Part shown: in pieces, positions 1 through 9,560 of the stretch
How positions within the stretch are numbered: position 1 is the first letter of the stretch
How the letters are laid out: every line of letters starts with the position of its first letter
Assembly (NCBI RefSeq): GCF_900111815.1
Contig: NZ_LT630004.1
Span: 2,508,570 to 2,572,569 of the forward strand
Length of the DNA: 64,000 nt
Direction of reading: 5' to 3'
Source of the DNA: Bacillus massilinigeriensis
Lineage (GTDB): Bacteria; Bacillota; Bacilli; Bacillales; Cytobacillaceae
Position numbers and translations under genes: made by a program
The notes under the pieces: model-generated
Database searches by the model: none
Told to the model about the DNA's origin: nothing
Seen by the model: the letters and a program-made list of their open reading frames with translations, nothing else

Positions 1-86
1 GGATTATCAAAAGGGATCTTGCCATAAATGTCTGGAATGTAGGCCAAACGAAGAGACTTGCACTTACTTCTGAGATCGAAAGTCAT
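1..86 (-). CDS. istB: IstB-type helper ATPase, N-terminal part only (cut by window edge)
   Basis: Only the first 28 or so codons are in the window. The start codon overlaps the istA stop as ATGA, the normal coupling of IS21 istA and istB. The visible residues (MTFDLRSKCKSLRLAYI...) resemble the beginning of the orphan istB at 8628, so the two probably belong to one IS subfamily. IstB is the AAA+ helper that works with the IstA transposase. No ATPase motif is visible because the rest lies outside the window. Confidence 0.7.
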   Translation of the reverse strand, partial: MTFDLRSKCKSLRLAYIPDIYGKIPFDN

Positions 87-1507
87 GACATAGCCTCCTT
101 AGTTCCGGCCAAATTATCATATTTGGACCATTCCACATCAAAAGGATTGGCTTGTGTTCCAAGCTTTTCTTCCTCTATTAGTTCATAAAAATTCAAGTTA
201 ATTCCCTTCATATCATGTGTAACAAGCAGAGCTGCCAAAGCCTTCAGACGTTCCTGACGAATGGACAAATTATCCACCATTAAGTAATTTCGAATCCTTC
301 CTGGTAAATATTCATGATAACGCGAGTAGGGAAGTGCTCGGGGTTTCTGAATCCATCCCTTTACAATGGACTGCCAAGGCAAGGCCTTTCTTTTATTCAT
401 GTAAGGACGAAAGTCCTCGAGCAGAATTTCGCCATCTGGTGTTACCACTTTAAAGGAGTCCCAAGTGCATTGAATATATAGAATGCCATAGTTTGCTGCT
501 TTAGGGACATGTACCAAAGTCTGATCAAGCCTTATTTCATTATACTTATTCACCTTAACCTGTTCTTCTTTGAAAACGGGATAATCTTGCTCAGGGAGGG
601 CCAAAAGATGCTTGGACTCTTCCTCCCATAAATCTATTATTCTGACCTGTTTTTCATAATGAACGCGATCCCTGTCTTCTGCTAATCTCTTTTCCAGTTT
701 CGATGTGAGATCATCAAAGTCTTTCATAACGGGGGCCTTGCTAAAGAAGTTGTAGCGGATATATCCCACCTTATTTTCAACATTCCCTTTTTCATGGCCG
801 CTTCTGGGATTACACACTTGAACATCAAACCCATAATGGTTTTGAAATTGTATAAATGCATCTGTCAGTTGCGCCTCTTCCACCTTTGAACGGGTCTTCT
901 TCACTGCCGGAGTCAAATTATCGATTCGGATTTTAAGAGGTACTCCTCCGGATTGACGAAAGAGCTCTTTTAATCCATGAAGGAAGCATTCTTGATTTTC
1001 TGACGGCAAAGGTACGGAAAATCCAGCATTGCTGTGAGGGTAGGACATCACCAAAGCTCTGATATCAACAAGCTCTCCATCTTGTACAGCCTCCATCACG
1101 CCGAAGTCAACTTGGGCTTCAGCTGGAGGATGAGTCAGCCTTTCAAAGCCCCGATCCTTTTCATCCTGATGGGTATTCTCCCAATCTTCGATAAAGTAAC
1201 AGACTGTTCTATAGGACCCTTTGAACCCGTGATTTTGTAATTCCTCAAACAACTGTTTCTTAGTCCTACGGGACTTTTTCTTTAGTTTGGAATCCTCCGA
1301 TAACCAATCAGTAACCATCTCCCCCCATTGACCTTCATACATCATTCCTTTCCTTTCTCGTATTTTTGATGCAGGTAGTTGATCTCCATCTGCGTATTTT
1401 TTGGCTGTTCGCCAGTTGATTTTTAGTGTCTGTTTTATTTTGTTTACTGATAATCCTTTTTCGTTTCGTAATTTCTTGATACAATTAATATCGGACATTG
1501 TTAGCAT
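83..1507 (-). CDS. istA: IS21 family transposase IstA
   Basis: About 474 residues. An N-terminal helix-turn-helix (around residues 5-40, with the segment SVNKIKQTLKINWRTAKKYA) is followed by the DDE integrase core; the segment PPAEAQVDFGVME carries the first catalytic Asp, IRIDNLTPAVKK the second, and NPRSGHEKGNVENKVGYIR the Glu region. A longer frame opens at 1543, but the start at 1507 is preferred because a GGAGG lies about 10 bases before it. Translationally coupled to istB by an ATGA overlap. IstA cuts and joins the element ends. It appears intact. The IS end should lie to the right, near 1600-1655. Confidence 0.9.
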   Translation of the reverse strand: MLTMSDINCIKKLRNEKGLSVNKIKQTLKINWRTAKKYADGDQLPASKIRERKGMMYEGQWGEMVTDWLSEDSKLKKKSRRTKKQLFEELQNHGFKGSYRTVCYFIEDWENTHQDEKDRGFERLTHPPAEAQVDFGVMEAVQDGELVDIRALVMSYPHSNAGFSVPLPSENQECFLHGLKELFRQSGGVPLKIRIDNLTPAVKKTRSKVEEAQLTDAFIQFQNHYGFDVQVCNPRSGHEKGNVENKVGYIRYNFFSKAPVMKDFDDLTSKLEKRLAEDRDRVHYEKQVRIIDLWEEESKHLLALPEQDYPVFKEEQVKVNKYNEIRLDQTLVHVPKAANYGILYIQCTWDSFKVVTPDGEILLEDFRPYMNKRKALPWQSIVKGWIQKPRALPYSRYHEYLPGRIRNYLMVDNLSIRQERLKALAALLVTHDMKGINLNFYELIEEEKLGTQANPFDVEWSKYDNLAGTKEAMS

Positions 1508-1589
1508 CCCTTCTAAACCTCCACTAAATTGATTCGACACCAATTACAGTAGAGGGAAATTTGGGGACTGGCAAGTCCTTTTTTTATGC

Positions 1590-1656
1590 CACTAAATAAA
1601 GTGCAGGACTCTGCAGTTTCTCCTTGCAAAGTTCTGCACTTTTATTTTGCAATAAA
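1590..1656. repeat. Probable right end of the first IS21-type element
   Basis: Contains repeated GTGCAG / TGCAAA words (read on the minus strand: TGCAAAATAAAAGTGCAGAA). These closely match the region after the orphan istB at 9365 (minus strand TGCAAGCAAAAAGTGCAGAA, near 9405-9430). I infer these are terminal transposase-binding repeats of the same IS subfamily. The exact terminus and target duplication could not be fixed. Confidence 0.45.
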
Positions 1657-1738
1657 CACCTCATGACTAGTATGTAAAATTGAAGCAAGGTTGTACATAT
1701 TAATTCAAGCGTTAGTGTACATATTTAAAATAGCATTT

Positions 1739-2035
1739 CTATTTAGTTTGACTCAATGGTTCTTTACCTCTATCCCTATAAATCCTCTGTGCCTGCCGGC
1801 AAAGACTTTTGAGCCGAACTTGTACAATGCTGCATACTGGAAATTTAATATTATGTCTTTTATCTTTCCGAACAGCGCGGTGTTTTTTCAACTGGTTAGG
1901 CCGCCTTGGTATAGCAGCCGTTTTAGTTTTTTCTATTGTAGGTTTACTAAACAAAGGATTAAGGTACTCCATCCCTTCCCCCACTTCCCAGTTTTTTTTG
2001 ATTACTTCATGGTCATTTTTCCACTTTTCCAGGTC
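1739..2035 (-). pseudogene. Lys/Arg-rich open frame without a clear start, unrecognised
   Basis: An open frame of about 98 codons on the minus strand. It begins right after a stop, with the residues DLEKWKNDHEVIKKNWEVGE, and continues through KPTIEKTKTAAIPRRPNQ to a natural stop. It lacks a convincing start at its left limit; an internal ATG at about 1972 has a purine-rich run just before it. Composition is basic. It lies between an IS end and a small gene in decayed mobile DNA. It may be a fragment of a larger gene or chance. I do not recognise it. The rest of 1660-2141 shows nothing else coding. Confidence 0.2.
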
Positions 2036-2141
2036 TTACTAGATATATAGTGAGAATGGACAAGTTTAGAACCTACTTTTGAATACTTTTATTTTTTATC
2101 GTCAATACTCTTAATGAAAATTTATTTAAGGGGTGAGATCC

Positions 2142-2249
2142 ATGCTGAAGAAAAAACAAAATGAAAAACAGCTAGTAAATAAAATTCAAAAAGCAACCAA
2201 GGATGCAAAGAAGGCTGGAGTTAAACTTGTTAGTGTTAAGATTAAATAG
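2142..2249 (+). CDS. Small basic hypothetical protein (35 aa)
   Basis: Starts ATG with AAGGGGTGAG seven bases upstream, a near-ideal Shine-Dalgarno. The product MLKKKQNEKQLVNKIQKATK... has 35 residues, very rich in Lys and Gln, likely helical and cytoplasmic. A clean intrinsic terminator (2276-2323) follows 27 bases after the stop, which supports a real single-gene transcript. No family recognised. It could be a small spore or nucleic-acid binding protein, but that is only a guess from charge. Confidence 0.45.
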   Translation: MLKKKQNEKQLVNKIQKATKDAKKAGVKLVSVKIK

Positions 2250-2275
2250 ATTTATGACTAATATCCAGTACACAT

Positions 2276-2323
2276 AAAAAAGACTCCTACTTGGTAAAGT
2301 AAAACAAGGAATGGAGTCTTTTT
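2276..2323 (+). terminator. Intrinsic terminator after the 35-aa gene
   Basis: The arms AAAAAGACTCC and GGAGTCTTTTT enclose a 25-base loop, with a T run on the plus strand. It follows the small gene at 2142. Confidence 0.7.
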
Positions 2324-2698
2324 ACTGTTATATTATAATTATAAGAATTTTCTCTTTTCTGGTACAAAAGATCAAGTTTAATATGTCCTTAAATTAGCAA
2401 ATTATACATTTTTTAATGAGACTTTCAAATTCATTGTATCATGTTCAGCTAACCATCCGTTTCTCAAAGGCTTATTAAGCGAAGGATAAATTATATCTTT
2501 AGGATAGGTCCAAACAAACAATTTTTTGTATTTCCTTCATAATGTCGTCCCCTCTTCGTATGTAGCTTTACACTTGGTTTTTATTTTTGGTAACATTTTG
2601 ACCAAGTACAATTTATGTTAATCGATGAGAGCCGTTTCGTTCATTATGAATATAGGGTAATTATCAACATCATTATTTAACAAAGATTATGAAAAATT
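2324..2698. other. AT-rich intergenic stretch, nothing coding seen
   Basis: About 375 bases without a supportable gene or RNA. It separates the small gene terminator from the terminator of the DUF3006/MBL operon. Confidence 0.5.
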
Positions 2699-2728
2699 AA
2701 ATGCCCCTCTCATTTGAGAAGGGCATTT
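2699..2728 (-). terminator. Terminator of the MBL-DUF3006 operon
   Basis: Arms AAATGCCC(C)TCTC / GAGAAGGGCATTT around an ATTT loop, lying 3 bases past the DUF3006 stop. It is AT-flanked and could work in both directions. Confidence 0.7.
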
Positions 2729-2731
2729 AAT

Positions 2732-2944
2732 TTAATCTTCCCATACATCCTCCATAAGCGCTTCAATTTCTTTCCGGAGCTTCTTAGTTTCTTCCTTGAG
2801 TATTTTTACTTCGCTTCCAATAATGCTAACCACATCACCGGCAGAAGCACTTTTGGGGAAGATGTCTTTCGGAAAATCCTTTGTTTCCCCACCAGTTTCC
2901 ACGACAACCATATTACCCTCAATCCGATCTATAATACCCTTCAT
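2732..2944 (-). CDS. DUF3006 domain protein
   Basis: 70 residues beginning MKGIIDRIEGNMVVVETGG. The frame is open further upstream, but the ATG at 2944 is chosen because AGAGGTGG precedes it and because the frame before it overlaps the neighbouring gene. The N-terminal half looks like a small beta-barrel typical of DUF3006; the C-terminal half (EVKILKEETKKLRKEIEALM) is a charged helix, probably coiled-coil. DUF3006 genes commonly sit next to ComEC-like MBL-fold hydrolases, as here: the stop of the MBL gene is only 10 bases upstream, so the two form one operon. Molecular function unknown. Confidence 0.8.
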   Translation of the reverse strand: MKGIIDRIEGNMVVVETGGETKDFPKDIFPKSASAGDVVSIIGSEVKILKEETKKLRKEIEALMEDVWED

Positions 2945-2954
2945 AAAACCACCT

Positions 2955-4085
2955 CTATTTTGGAGTAAAAGCAGTCTGTGTTTTATAGGATTTTCCTTTA
3001 TATGATGCTGATACATCCACCTTTACAGTAAATCCTTTTGCTGCTCGGCCTATTTTTACAGGTAGCTTTTTACCCACAGATCCTGAATATGTTGTATTTT
3101 TACTCTTATAACGAAACACGGCTTTATATTTTGTTCCGCTAGGTAATCCTTTAACAGTTAGATTAATAGTGGAGTATTGCTTAGGAGTTCTATTATCTAA
3201 ACTAGCTGTTAATTTATAGGTTGCAGAAGTAGGTGCAGTAACTGTACCAGGAATGGCAGGTTTAGTATTAAATGCTAAGTTAGTTCCATTAGTTGATGCA
3301 ATAATAGTACCTTGTTTATCCGTTCTAAAAACATTTACTTTACTTGATTTCAGTCGGTTTAACACATCAGAAGTTGGATGTCCGTAACTGTTTTTACCAA
3401 CGCTAAGTACAGCATATTTAGGCTTTATGGTTTTTAAGAAAGCGGAGCTGGTAGACGTTTTCGCTCCATGATGGCCAATTTTAATCACATCAGCCGTTAA
3501 TACTTGTTTTGATTTAATCATGTCATTTTCAGATGTAGTTTCTGCATCACCAGTAAATAAGAAAGCCTTTTTACCATAAGTTAAGCGTAAAACGGCACTC
3601 CAATTATTCAAATCACTATTACTATAGCTTCTAACTGAACCAACAAAATTAGCTGTAACACCTTTTAAAGGTATAGAAACACCTTTTGTTGCTGTTTTAT
3701 TTTTTACACCTTCGTTTTTAACAGCAGTAAGGAAATCTTTATAAACCTGTGTAGTATGGCTAACTTTTGGAGCATAAACAGATTTAATTTTAAATGATTT
3801 AAGAATTTCATCCAATCCACCCATATGATCTGCGTCTGGATGAGTGGCAATCATAACCTCAATATCATTTACTTTTTGTTTTTTCAGATAAGCAACTACA
3901 TCGTTTCCATCTCGGTTGCCGGCGTCAATTAGTATGTCATCTCCATTTGCTGTTTTTATGTAGATAGCATCACCTTGCCCAACATTAATAAAATGGACTT
4001 TTAATTCATTGGTTGCTGCAGCAGGCGTAATTGATACCGATGCCAATAATAACAATGAGATTAGTAAAGATTTAAGTATTTTCAT
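2955..4085 (-). CDS. Secreted ComEC/Rec2-like MBL-fold hydrolase
   Basis: 376 residues. An N-terminal signal peptide (MKILKSLLISLLLLASV..., cleavage probably after TPAAA) is followed by a metallo-beta-lactamase domain: FINVGQGDAIYIKT, then the metal-binding motif HPDADHMGG near residue 82, FTGDAE near 177, and IGHHGAKTS. The C-terminal ~100 residues form a separate beta-rich domain. The architecture matches stand-alone secreted relatives of the ComEC beta-lactamase domain, thought to be extracellular nucleases or phosphodiesterases; the substrate is not shown by the sequence. Start ATG preceded by TAGGAGGCGCAATA. First gene of a two-gene operon with DUF3006. Not to be confused with membrane ComEC: no transmembrane channel is present. 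Confidence 0.85.
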   Translation of the reverse strand: MKILKSLLISLLLLASVSITPAAATNELKVHFINVGQGDAIYIKTANGDDILIDAGNRDGNDVVAYLKKQKVNDIEVMIATHPDADHMGGLDEILKSFKIKSVYAPKVSHTTQVYKDFLTAVKNEGVKNKTATKGVSIPLKGVTANFVGSVRSYSNSDLNNWSAVLRLTYGKKAFLFTGDAETTSENDMIKSKQVLTADVIKIGHHGAKTSTSSAFLKTIKPKYAVLSVGKNSYGHPTSDVLNRLKSSKVNVFRTDKQGTIIASTNGTNLAFNTKPAIPGTVTAPTSATYKLTASLDNRTPKQYSTINLTVKGLPSGTKYKAVFRYKSKNTTYSGSVGKKLPVKIGRAAKGFTVKVDVSASYKGKSYKTQTAFTPK

Positions 4086-4280
4086 TATTGCGCCTCCTAT
4101 AGGTAATTTTACACAGGTATCCGAGATATTACTACCTTTTCAGGTAAAAGGTTCCTTTGAAATAGGTATTTCCCCTAATAATGATAGATGCAAATCAGTT
4201 CATTTTTGTTCAAACGTTATAAAGCTACATTTAGAGAATCTTCCCTGCTCTTTCTAAATATGTCTTTTCACAGGGAATAC

Positions 4281-4309
4281 TTGCTGTTTATACAGCTTTT
4301 TCATACTAT
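4281..4309 (+). promoter_or_regulatory. Candidate sigma-A promoter for the initiator-like gene
   Basis: TTGCTG, 17 bases, TACTAT, about 80 bases before the ATG at 4387. A reasonable vegetative promoter by consensus; not tested. Confidence 0.4.
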
Positions 4310-4344
4310 TGTAGTTGTAGAGTTTTAACCAAAAATTTGACCTG

Positions 4345-4360
4345 GAACATGATCATGTTC
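4345..4360 (+). promoter_or_regulatory. 16-bp perfect palindrome upstream of the initiator-like gene
   Basis: GAACATGATCATGTTC lies between the candidate promoter and the ribosome binding site of the 4387 gene (AGAAAGGAGC). Its position in the transcribed leader suggests an operator. It has GAAC/GTTC ends like a LexA box, but the spacer is 8 bases instead of 4. Confidence 0.4.
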
Positions 4361-4386
4361 AAAAGCATACAGAAAGGAGCGCCCTC

Positions 4387-5826
4387 ATGACGGAAACACC
4401 GACGGATGAAATGATAGAAAAACTCGTTTCTACCATATTGGGAGTCCTGGATGAAAAAGAGCTCACCCCTATCCTAAGAAAATATACGGAGGCGTCTCTT
4501 GAATCCTTGATCCCGTTTCTTTATGAAACTTATTATGAAGATAAAGATGAAAAAGAAGCCTATGCGGGCATAAAACGGAATTCATTTTTAAGGACTAAAA
4601 GGAGATGGGCTCGGACAGCCATTAGAAATCTAGAGAAACCATCGGCTCCTTATAAAGAACTAAAAGGAAAAGAAACATTTCTAAAAAATTACATTCAACA
4701 ATTTGGGTTGGAACAATTTCGCATTGAATTCAATATGGATTCTTTAGAACAATACATGGAAAAGGCTAAAGAAGAGCTACTGGAGTGGGCAGAAAGCGAA
4801 GAAATGCCGACTTTCACTTATCCCTTTATACATGAGAAGACGAAAAAGCAAAGGAACAACGCAATCCAGATAGACTTGGCAATGATGATTGGCGATTTAT
4901 TGATAAAGAATAAACTGTTTCTCAAACCGACTGTTTATCAATCGCCAAACTTCGCCATCACAACATCTTTTTTCGGCATTTCTCCTAGAGGAAAACTAGC
5001 GATTGACTCCAAGAATGTAAGTTTGAATGAGCCCGGTTCCGATCCCGGAAAGACTTATCATCCCACCATTCAGAGAAGCCGTTTTGCAACCAATTCAAAC
5101 ATCAGCTTGCTTGTTAGCAGTGATTTTGTCAATGACCTCAATAAAAAGGTCCCAGACTTGGACAACAAGGATTTTGAACTTTTCCTCGATGTACTGATGT
5201 TTCGAGATGCAAGCTTTCAAACGACAAGACGTATTCAGTTTCCTCTAAAAGAGCTTGTTAAGCGGGTGTATGATAGTGACAATGCAAAGAATTATCAAGC
5301 TACCATCGAACGGATATTAAAACTCGCAAACTACCGAGTAACAGAAGCAAATGAGCGTGGAGAGTATTTTGTTAAAGGGCTTTTCTCTTCCGTCCGGATT
5401 CAGGAAGACTCCAAAAGTGATAGTGGAGAACGGCTTGTAACCGCCTTTGTATCCGAGGATGTATATGATGACTTTTTACGGCAGCAGGTTGTTAACATAT
5501 ACAGTGATAAAGTAATGGAATTAAAAGGTCGTTTTTCTTACCACCTTGTTTTCGTTCTGCAGAAAGAGCGAATTATGGCCCACCAGATGAAAGAAACCAA
5601 TCCGGTTAGACGAAGTTGGCTTGACTTCCGTTACGCCATTCGTTTTAATAAACGAACCAAAAAGGAAAATCTTGAAGAGTTTGAAAGAGCCTTGGATGAG
5701 ATTAAAGAAAGAGAATTCGTCATCCAAGATTACTACCGTTCCGGTGAATATTTCTTTTTTACTTTTTATCCACTATCGGAATTGGAATTGAATGATTTTT
5801 CACTACATGAAAAAGTTATAGAATAA
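4387..5826 (+). CDS. Plasmid replication-initiator-like protein (winged-helix, uncertain)
   Basis: 479 residues, no signal peptide or membrane segment. The N-terminal ~150 residues are Glu-rich and helical. The segment from about residue 255 (KDFELFLDVLMFRDAS...RRIQFPLKELVKRVYDS...) with the later FSYHLVFVLQKERIM and DEIKEREFVIQDYYRS is reminiscent of the two winged-helix domains of Rep_3-type plasmid initiators. That is an impression of pattern, not a proven homology. Strong RBS (AGAAAGGAGC) and an upstream palindrome that could serve as an autoregulatory operator. It stands alone between an MBL operon and an IS21 element, so it may be a relic of an integrated plasmid. Confidence 0.4.
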   Translation: MTETPTDEMIEKLVSTILGVLDEKELTPILRKYTEASLESLIPFLYETYYEDKDEKEAYAGIKRNSFLRTKRRWARTAIRNLEKPSAPYKELKGKETFLKNYIQQFGLEQFRIEFNMDSLEQYMEKAKEELLEWAESEEMPTFTYPFIHEKTKKQRNNAIQIDLAMMIGDLLIKNKLFLKPTVYQSPNFAITTSFFGISPRGKLAIDSKNVSLNEPGSDPGKTYHPTIQRSRFATNSNISLLVSSDFVNDLNKKVPDLDNKDFELFLDVLMFRDASFQTTRRIQFPLKELVKRVYDSDNAKNYQATIERILKLANYRVTEANERGEYFVKGLFSSVRIQEDSKSDSGERLVTAFVSEDVYDDFLRQQVVNIYSDKVMELKGRFSYHLVFVLQKERIMAHQMKETNPVRRSWLDFRYAIRFNKRTKKENLEEFERALDEIKEREFVIQDYYRSGEYFFFTFYPLSELELNDFSLHEKVIE

Positions 5827-6172
5827 AAAAAGAGAGGGAAATTTCTCCTTGTTTCAATATCAGAAGCAGGGTCAAATGACGATATTCTAAGGGATTTTTA
5901 TACTAGGTTAGGTAGTCAAAATTACATCGTAAATCCTCACCCGCAAACAAGCCCCGAGGAACTTATAAAAGTTAACTCAAAAGAGTGTTCCTTTTATTAG
6001 TTCCTCGGGGCTACACTTATTAACGAATTTTTTCATCTTACATTTAATCAAATCATCCTGTTGTAACAGCGAGTAATGTGTGGGTTAATTTTTTTAAGTT
6101 AACTTTTGCTTTACCATTACCCATCAAAGAAATTTCCTTACATCTAATAAAAATCTTGTAGACCTGATCTCT
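5827..6172. other. Intergenic stretch holding one long hairpin
   Basis: About 345 bases with no supportable gene. The one obvious structure is the inverted repeat at 5950-6012. The left end of the next IS21 element begins at 6173. Confidence 0.5.
5950..6012. repeat. Long imperfect hairpin (arms with CCCCGAGG)
   Basis: The arms AGCCCCGAGGAACT (5950-5963) and AGTTCCTCGGGGCT (5999-6012) are perfect complements, and the next bases inward (ATAAAAG / CTTTTAT) also pair. The stem is about 22 pairs. No T run follows on either strand, so it is not a typical terminator. Confidence 0.7.
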
Positions 6173-6231
6173 TGTAAATGTCAACACAAAAGTTGACCAT
6201 GTCGCTCATGCAAAAGTTGACCACCCTCTTG

Positions 6232-6954
6232 TTATTTCGAATAGGTTTCTTTAAGACGATAACTTTCTCCGTTCATGGGAATAATGTGGGCCTTATGGGT
6301 CACTCGATCCAACAAGGCGGCGGTCATCTGTTCATCATGAAAAACTTCTACCCACCGGCTAAACTCCCGATTGCTTGTGATAATCATACTTCCTCTTTCA
6401 TAACGAGAAGAAAAAAATTGAAACAATAATTCAGCTGCTCGTTGATGATAGGGGATATAGCCAAGTTCATCGATAATCGTGACATCTGCGGCCAACCATT
6501 GTTTCTCCAGTTGGAGGAGCCTTTTTTCGTCTTGGGCTTCCATTAGTTCATTCGATAGGCGGGCGGCTGTATAATACTTGACATTATAGCCTTGATTAAT
6601 CGCCTCTTCGCCCAAAGCTATAGATAAATGGGACTTTCCAGTCCCCGAATTCCCAATAAAAATGACATTCCTTTTCTGCTGAATATATTCGCCTTGAAAG
6701 ATGTCCAGAATGCGCCTTTTGGGCACATGTGGGGCCTCCTCAAATCGGAATGAGAGGAGGTCTTTATGTACCGGGAATTGCGCCTTTTTTCTGGCAGACT
6801 CTTTCTTCTTGATTTCCCGTTCAGCTACTTCAATCGACAATAGATGAAATAGAAATTCTTCATATGTGATTTGTTGCTCATTTGCTTCTCGTAAAAAAGC
6901 ATCAACCTGGTCACGTATTGTCGGTAATCTTAGCCTTTTTAAATATTCATCCAT
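6232..6954 (-). CDS. istB: IS21 helper ATPase IstB
   Basis: 240 residues. An N-terminal helical IstB domain (MDEYLKRLRLPTIRDQVDAF) is followed by an AAA+ core with Walker A FIGNSGTGKSHL near residue 97, Walker B VTIIDELGY near 158, and the closing motif NGESYRLKETYS. IstB stimulates IstA and helps choose targets. It lies 17 bases downstream of istA on the same strand. Length and motifs are normal, so it looks functional. Confidence 0.93.
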   Translation of the reverse strand: MDEYLKRLRLPTIRDQVDAFLREANEQQITYEEFLFHLLSIEVAEREIKKKESARKKAQFPVHKDLLSFRFEEAPHVPKRRILDIFQGEYIQQKRNVIFIGNSGTGKSHLSIALGEEAINQGYNVKYYTAARLSNELMEAQDEKRLLQLEKQWLAADVTIIDELGYIPYHQRAAELLFQFFSSRYERGSMIITSNREFSRWVEVFHDEQMTAALLDRVTHKAHIIPMNGESYRLKETYSK

Positions 6955-6971
6955 TTGAAAACGGTGTGTAT

Positions 6972-8480
6972 TCAGTGTATAAACCTTCCTTTCTGTAATA
7001 ATTGATCATACGGGCTAAATGTGGGGGCCTTGACAGCGACAGCCTGTTCCATTTCATATTTGATTGGTGCTGGTTTAGCTGCTTCTGGCTGTGTCATAAG
7101 GTAAAGATAATGCTTTACGTTATCAGCTGTGAATAACTGTTCTTTTACACAACTTTCAACAGCCCGTTCTACCATCTCTATTAAGAATTCCCTATGAAGC
7201 TTCAATAGTTTAATAAACTCTTTTCCATGGCCATATCTTGAAAGGGTCCTCTTATAAAATTCTTGGTAAATTGGGGGAAGTTTTGCTCTTCTGACTGGGC
7301 GCGCATGCTGTATAGCCCTTGGTTTTCTCTCCAGTTCATCCAAATAATGATCCACTTCAAATACTTCTTGGAGTCTTTCATATGACCGTTCATGTTTGGC
7401 AACACAACTTCCGTCCAGCCATACCTCTACATAATCTACATATGCATATATGAGTGCTTCTTTTCTTCCGGCATATCTTGTTGGTACAGAATAGCTATTT
7501 GTTTCAAAATTCACAAGGGACAAGCTGTTAACACCAGCTTTTACCTTTCTTGCGCAGGGATGTGTACCGATAATTGGCAAAAGATATTCTTTCTCCTGCA
7601 GGAATCGATCCCCGACTCTTTCTTTCGTTTTTGGTACAAAGGTGTCCTCATAGGCATCGCATTGTTCCATTAAGTATTGATTTAGTTCCTGAATCTCACT
7701 TACCCGTGGAACAGGAACTAAAAATTGAGCTCGGGCTGTTTGAACCAGTTTCTCCACTTGTCCCTTTTCATTTCCTTTTGCCGGCGCACAAAATTGAGCA
7801 TCAAAGAGGTAGTGTGATCGAAACTGAATGAAGGCTTCTTGTTCTTCGCGCTTGGTGCCTTCTAACACTTTCTTTACCGCTGTTTTCATATTGTCATAGA
7901 CAATCGTTTTCGGCACACCACCGAAATAATCAAAGGCATCTGCGTGCCCCTGAAATAAAGCCTCCTGGCGCTGATGCGGAAACACTTTTACAAATATCTT
8001 TCGGCTATACAGAAGCCTCATACAGAAAAGCATTACTTTTCTTTCAATACCATTCAGAATGATGATGACTTCTCCCCAATCAAATTGGGCGAATTCACCA
8101 GGATCAAATTCCAACGGAATAGAGGAATTAGGGGCTTCCTTGAGCTGCTTGTATTGGCGTACGAAACGGCGGACAGTGGATTCTCCACCTTTAAAACCGT
8201 ATTCTTTCTCCAAGCGTCTGAAGATTTGAGCAGCTGTATGACGCTGTTTTACTGGGGCTGTTTCGTCATCCATTAACCATTGGATAATGGTTGATTTAAC
8301 GGGATCGATGACCGGATTGGCAGCTGGCTTTGAGCGTTGATAGGTTGGAATTTCATTCTGTTGTAATGCCTTGCGAATGGTTTGCCTTGATAGTTTGAGA
8401 TCTTTTGATAATTGCCGAATAGATCGACCTTCTTTAAAGTGCAATTTTCTGATAAGCTCTATATTAGCCATCTTTAACAT
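6972..8480 (-). CDS. istA: IS21 family transposase IstA
   Basis: About 502 residues from MLKMANIELIRKLHFKEG. The frame opens at 8552, but the ATG at 8480 has GGGAGG eight bases upstream. N-terminal helix-turn-helix (SIRQLSKDLKLSRQTIRKAL). The DDE core shows FDPGEFAQFDWGE (first Asp), TIVYDNMKTAVKK (second Asp) and APAKGNEKGQVEKLVQTAR (Glu region). A C-terminal Mu_C-like beta domain follows. Diverged in sequence from the istA genes at 83 and 12372, so it belongs to a different IS21 subgroup. Confidence 0.92.
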   Translation of the reverse strand: MLKMANIELIRKLHFKEGRSIRQLSKDLKLSRQTIRKALQQNEIPTYQRSKPAANPVIDPVKSTIIQWLMDDETAPVKQRHTAAQIFRRLEKEYGFKGGESTVRRFVRQYKQLKEAPNSSIPLEFDPGEFAQFDWGEVIIILNGIERKVMLFCMRLLYSRKIFVKVFPHQRQEALFQGHADAFDYFGGVPKTIVYDNMKTAVKKVLEGTKREEQEAFIQFRSHYLFDAQFCAPAKGNEKGQVEKLVQTARAQFLVPVPRVSEIQELNQYLMEQCDAYEDTFVPKTKERVGDRFLQEKEYLLPIIGTHPCARKVKAGVNSLSLVNFETNSYSVPTRYAGRKEALIYAYVDYVEVWLDGSCVAKHERSYERLQEVFEVDHYLDELERKPRAIQHARPVRRAKLPPIYQEFYKRTLSRYGHGKEFIKLLKLHREFLIEMVERAVESCVKEQLFTADNVKHYLYLMTQPEAAKPAPIKYEMEQAVAVKAPTFSPYDQLLQKGRFIH

Positions 8481-8579
8481 CCTTTTTTCCTCCCAAATCA
8501 TGAAGTTCTCGACAAACTCTATGATAAGGGATTTGGTGTTAAGGGTGGTCAACTTTTTGATTAGCGAATTGTACTTTAG

Positions 8580-9430
<851 letters not shown>

Positions 9431-9431
<1 letters not shown>

Positions 9432-9560
9432 AACATTCTTGCTCCTAATCGTTCGAATATCATCTCCGATGGCATAATTATAGGCTGCCTTTGATGCTTT
9501 TGGGTCGATGTTATTAACAGGATCAGCCTTTGTCATTCTTGTGTGCAAATATAAATCAAG
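9431..9560 (-). pseudogene. Short toxin-like or unknown gene fragment abutting the IS end
   Basis: On the minus strand an open frame reads ...YLHTRMTKADPVNNID..., continues to GDDIRTIRSKN, and then runs into the IS end repeats and stops. The composition looks like real protein, and the abrupt change at the IS end suggests insertion into a gene. I do not recognise the family. Given the SMI1 gene next door it could be a polymorphic-toxin piece. The remaining bases of 9366-9725 hold nothing else I can support. Confidence 0.35.

Noticed and set aside
4345-4360. Reading GAACATGATCATGTTC as a LexA (SOS) box
   Set aside because: Bacillus LexA boxes have a four-base spacer between GAAC and GTTC; here it is eight.
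6160-6172. Target duplication flanking the IS21 element at 6173-8606
   Set aside because: The bases outside the two ends do not match over four or more positions.
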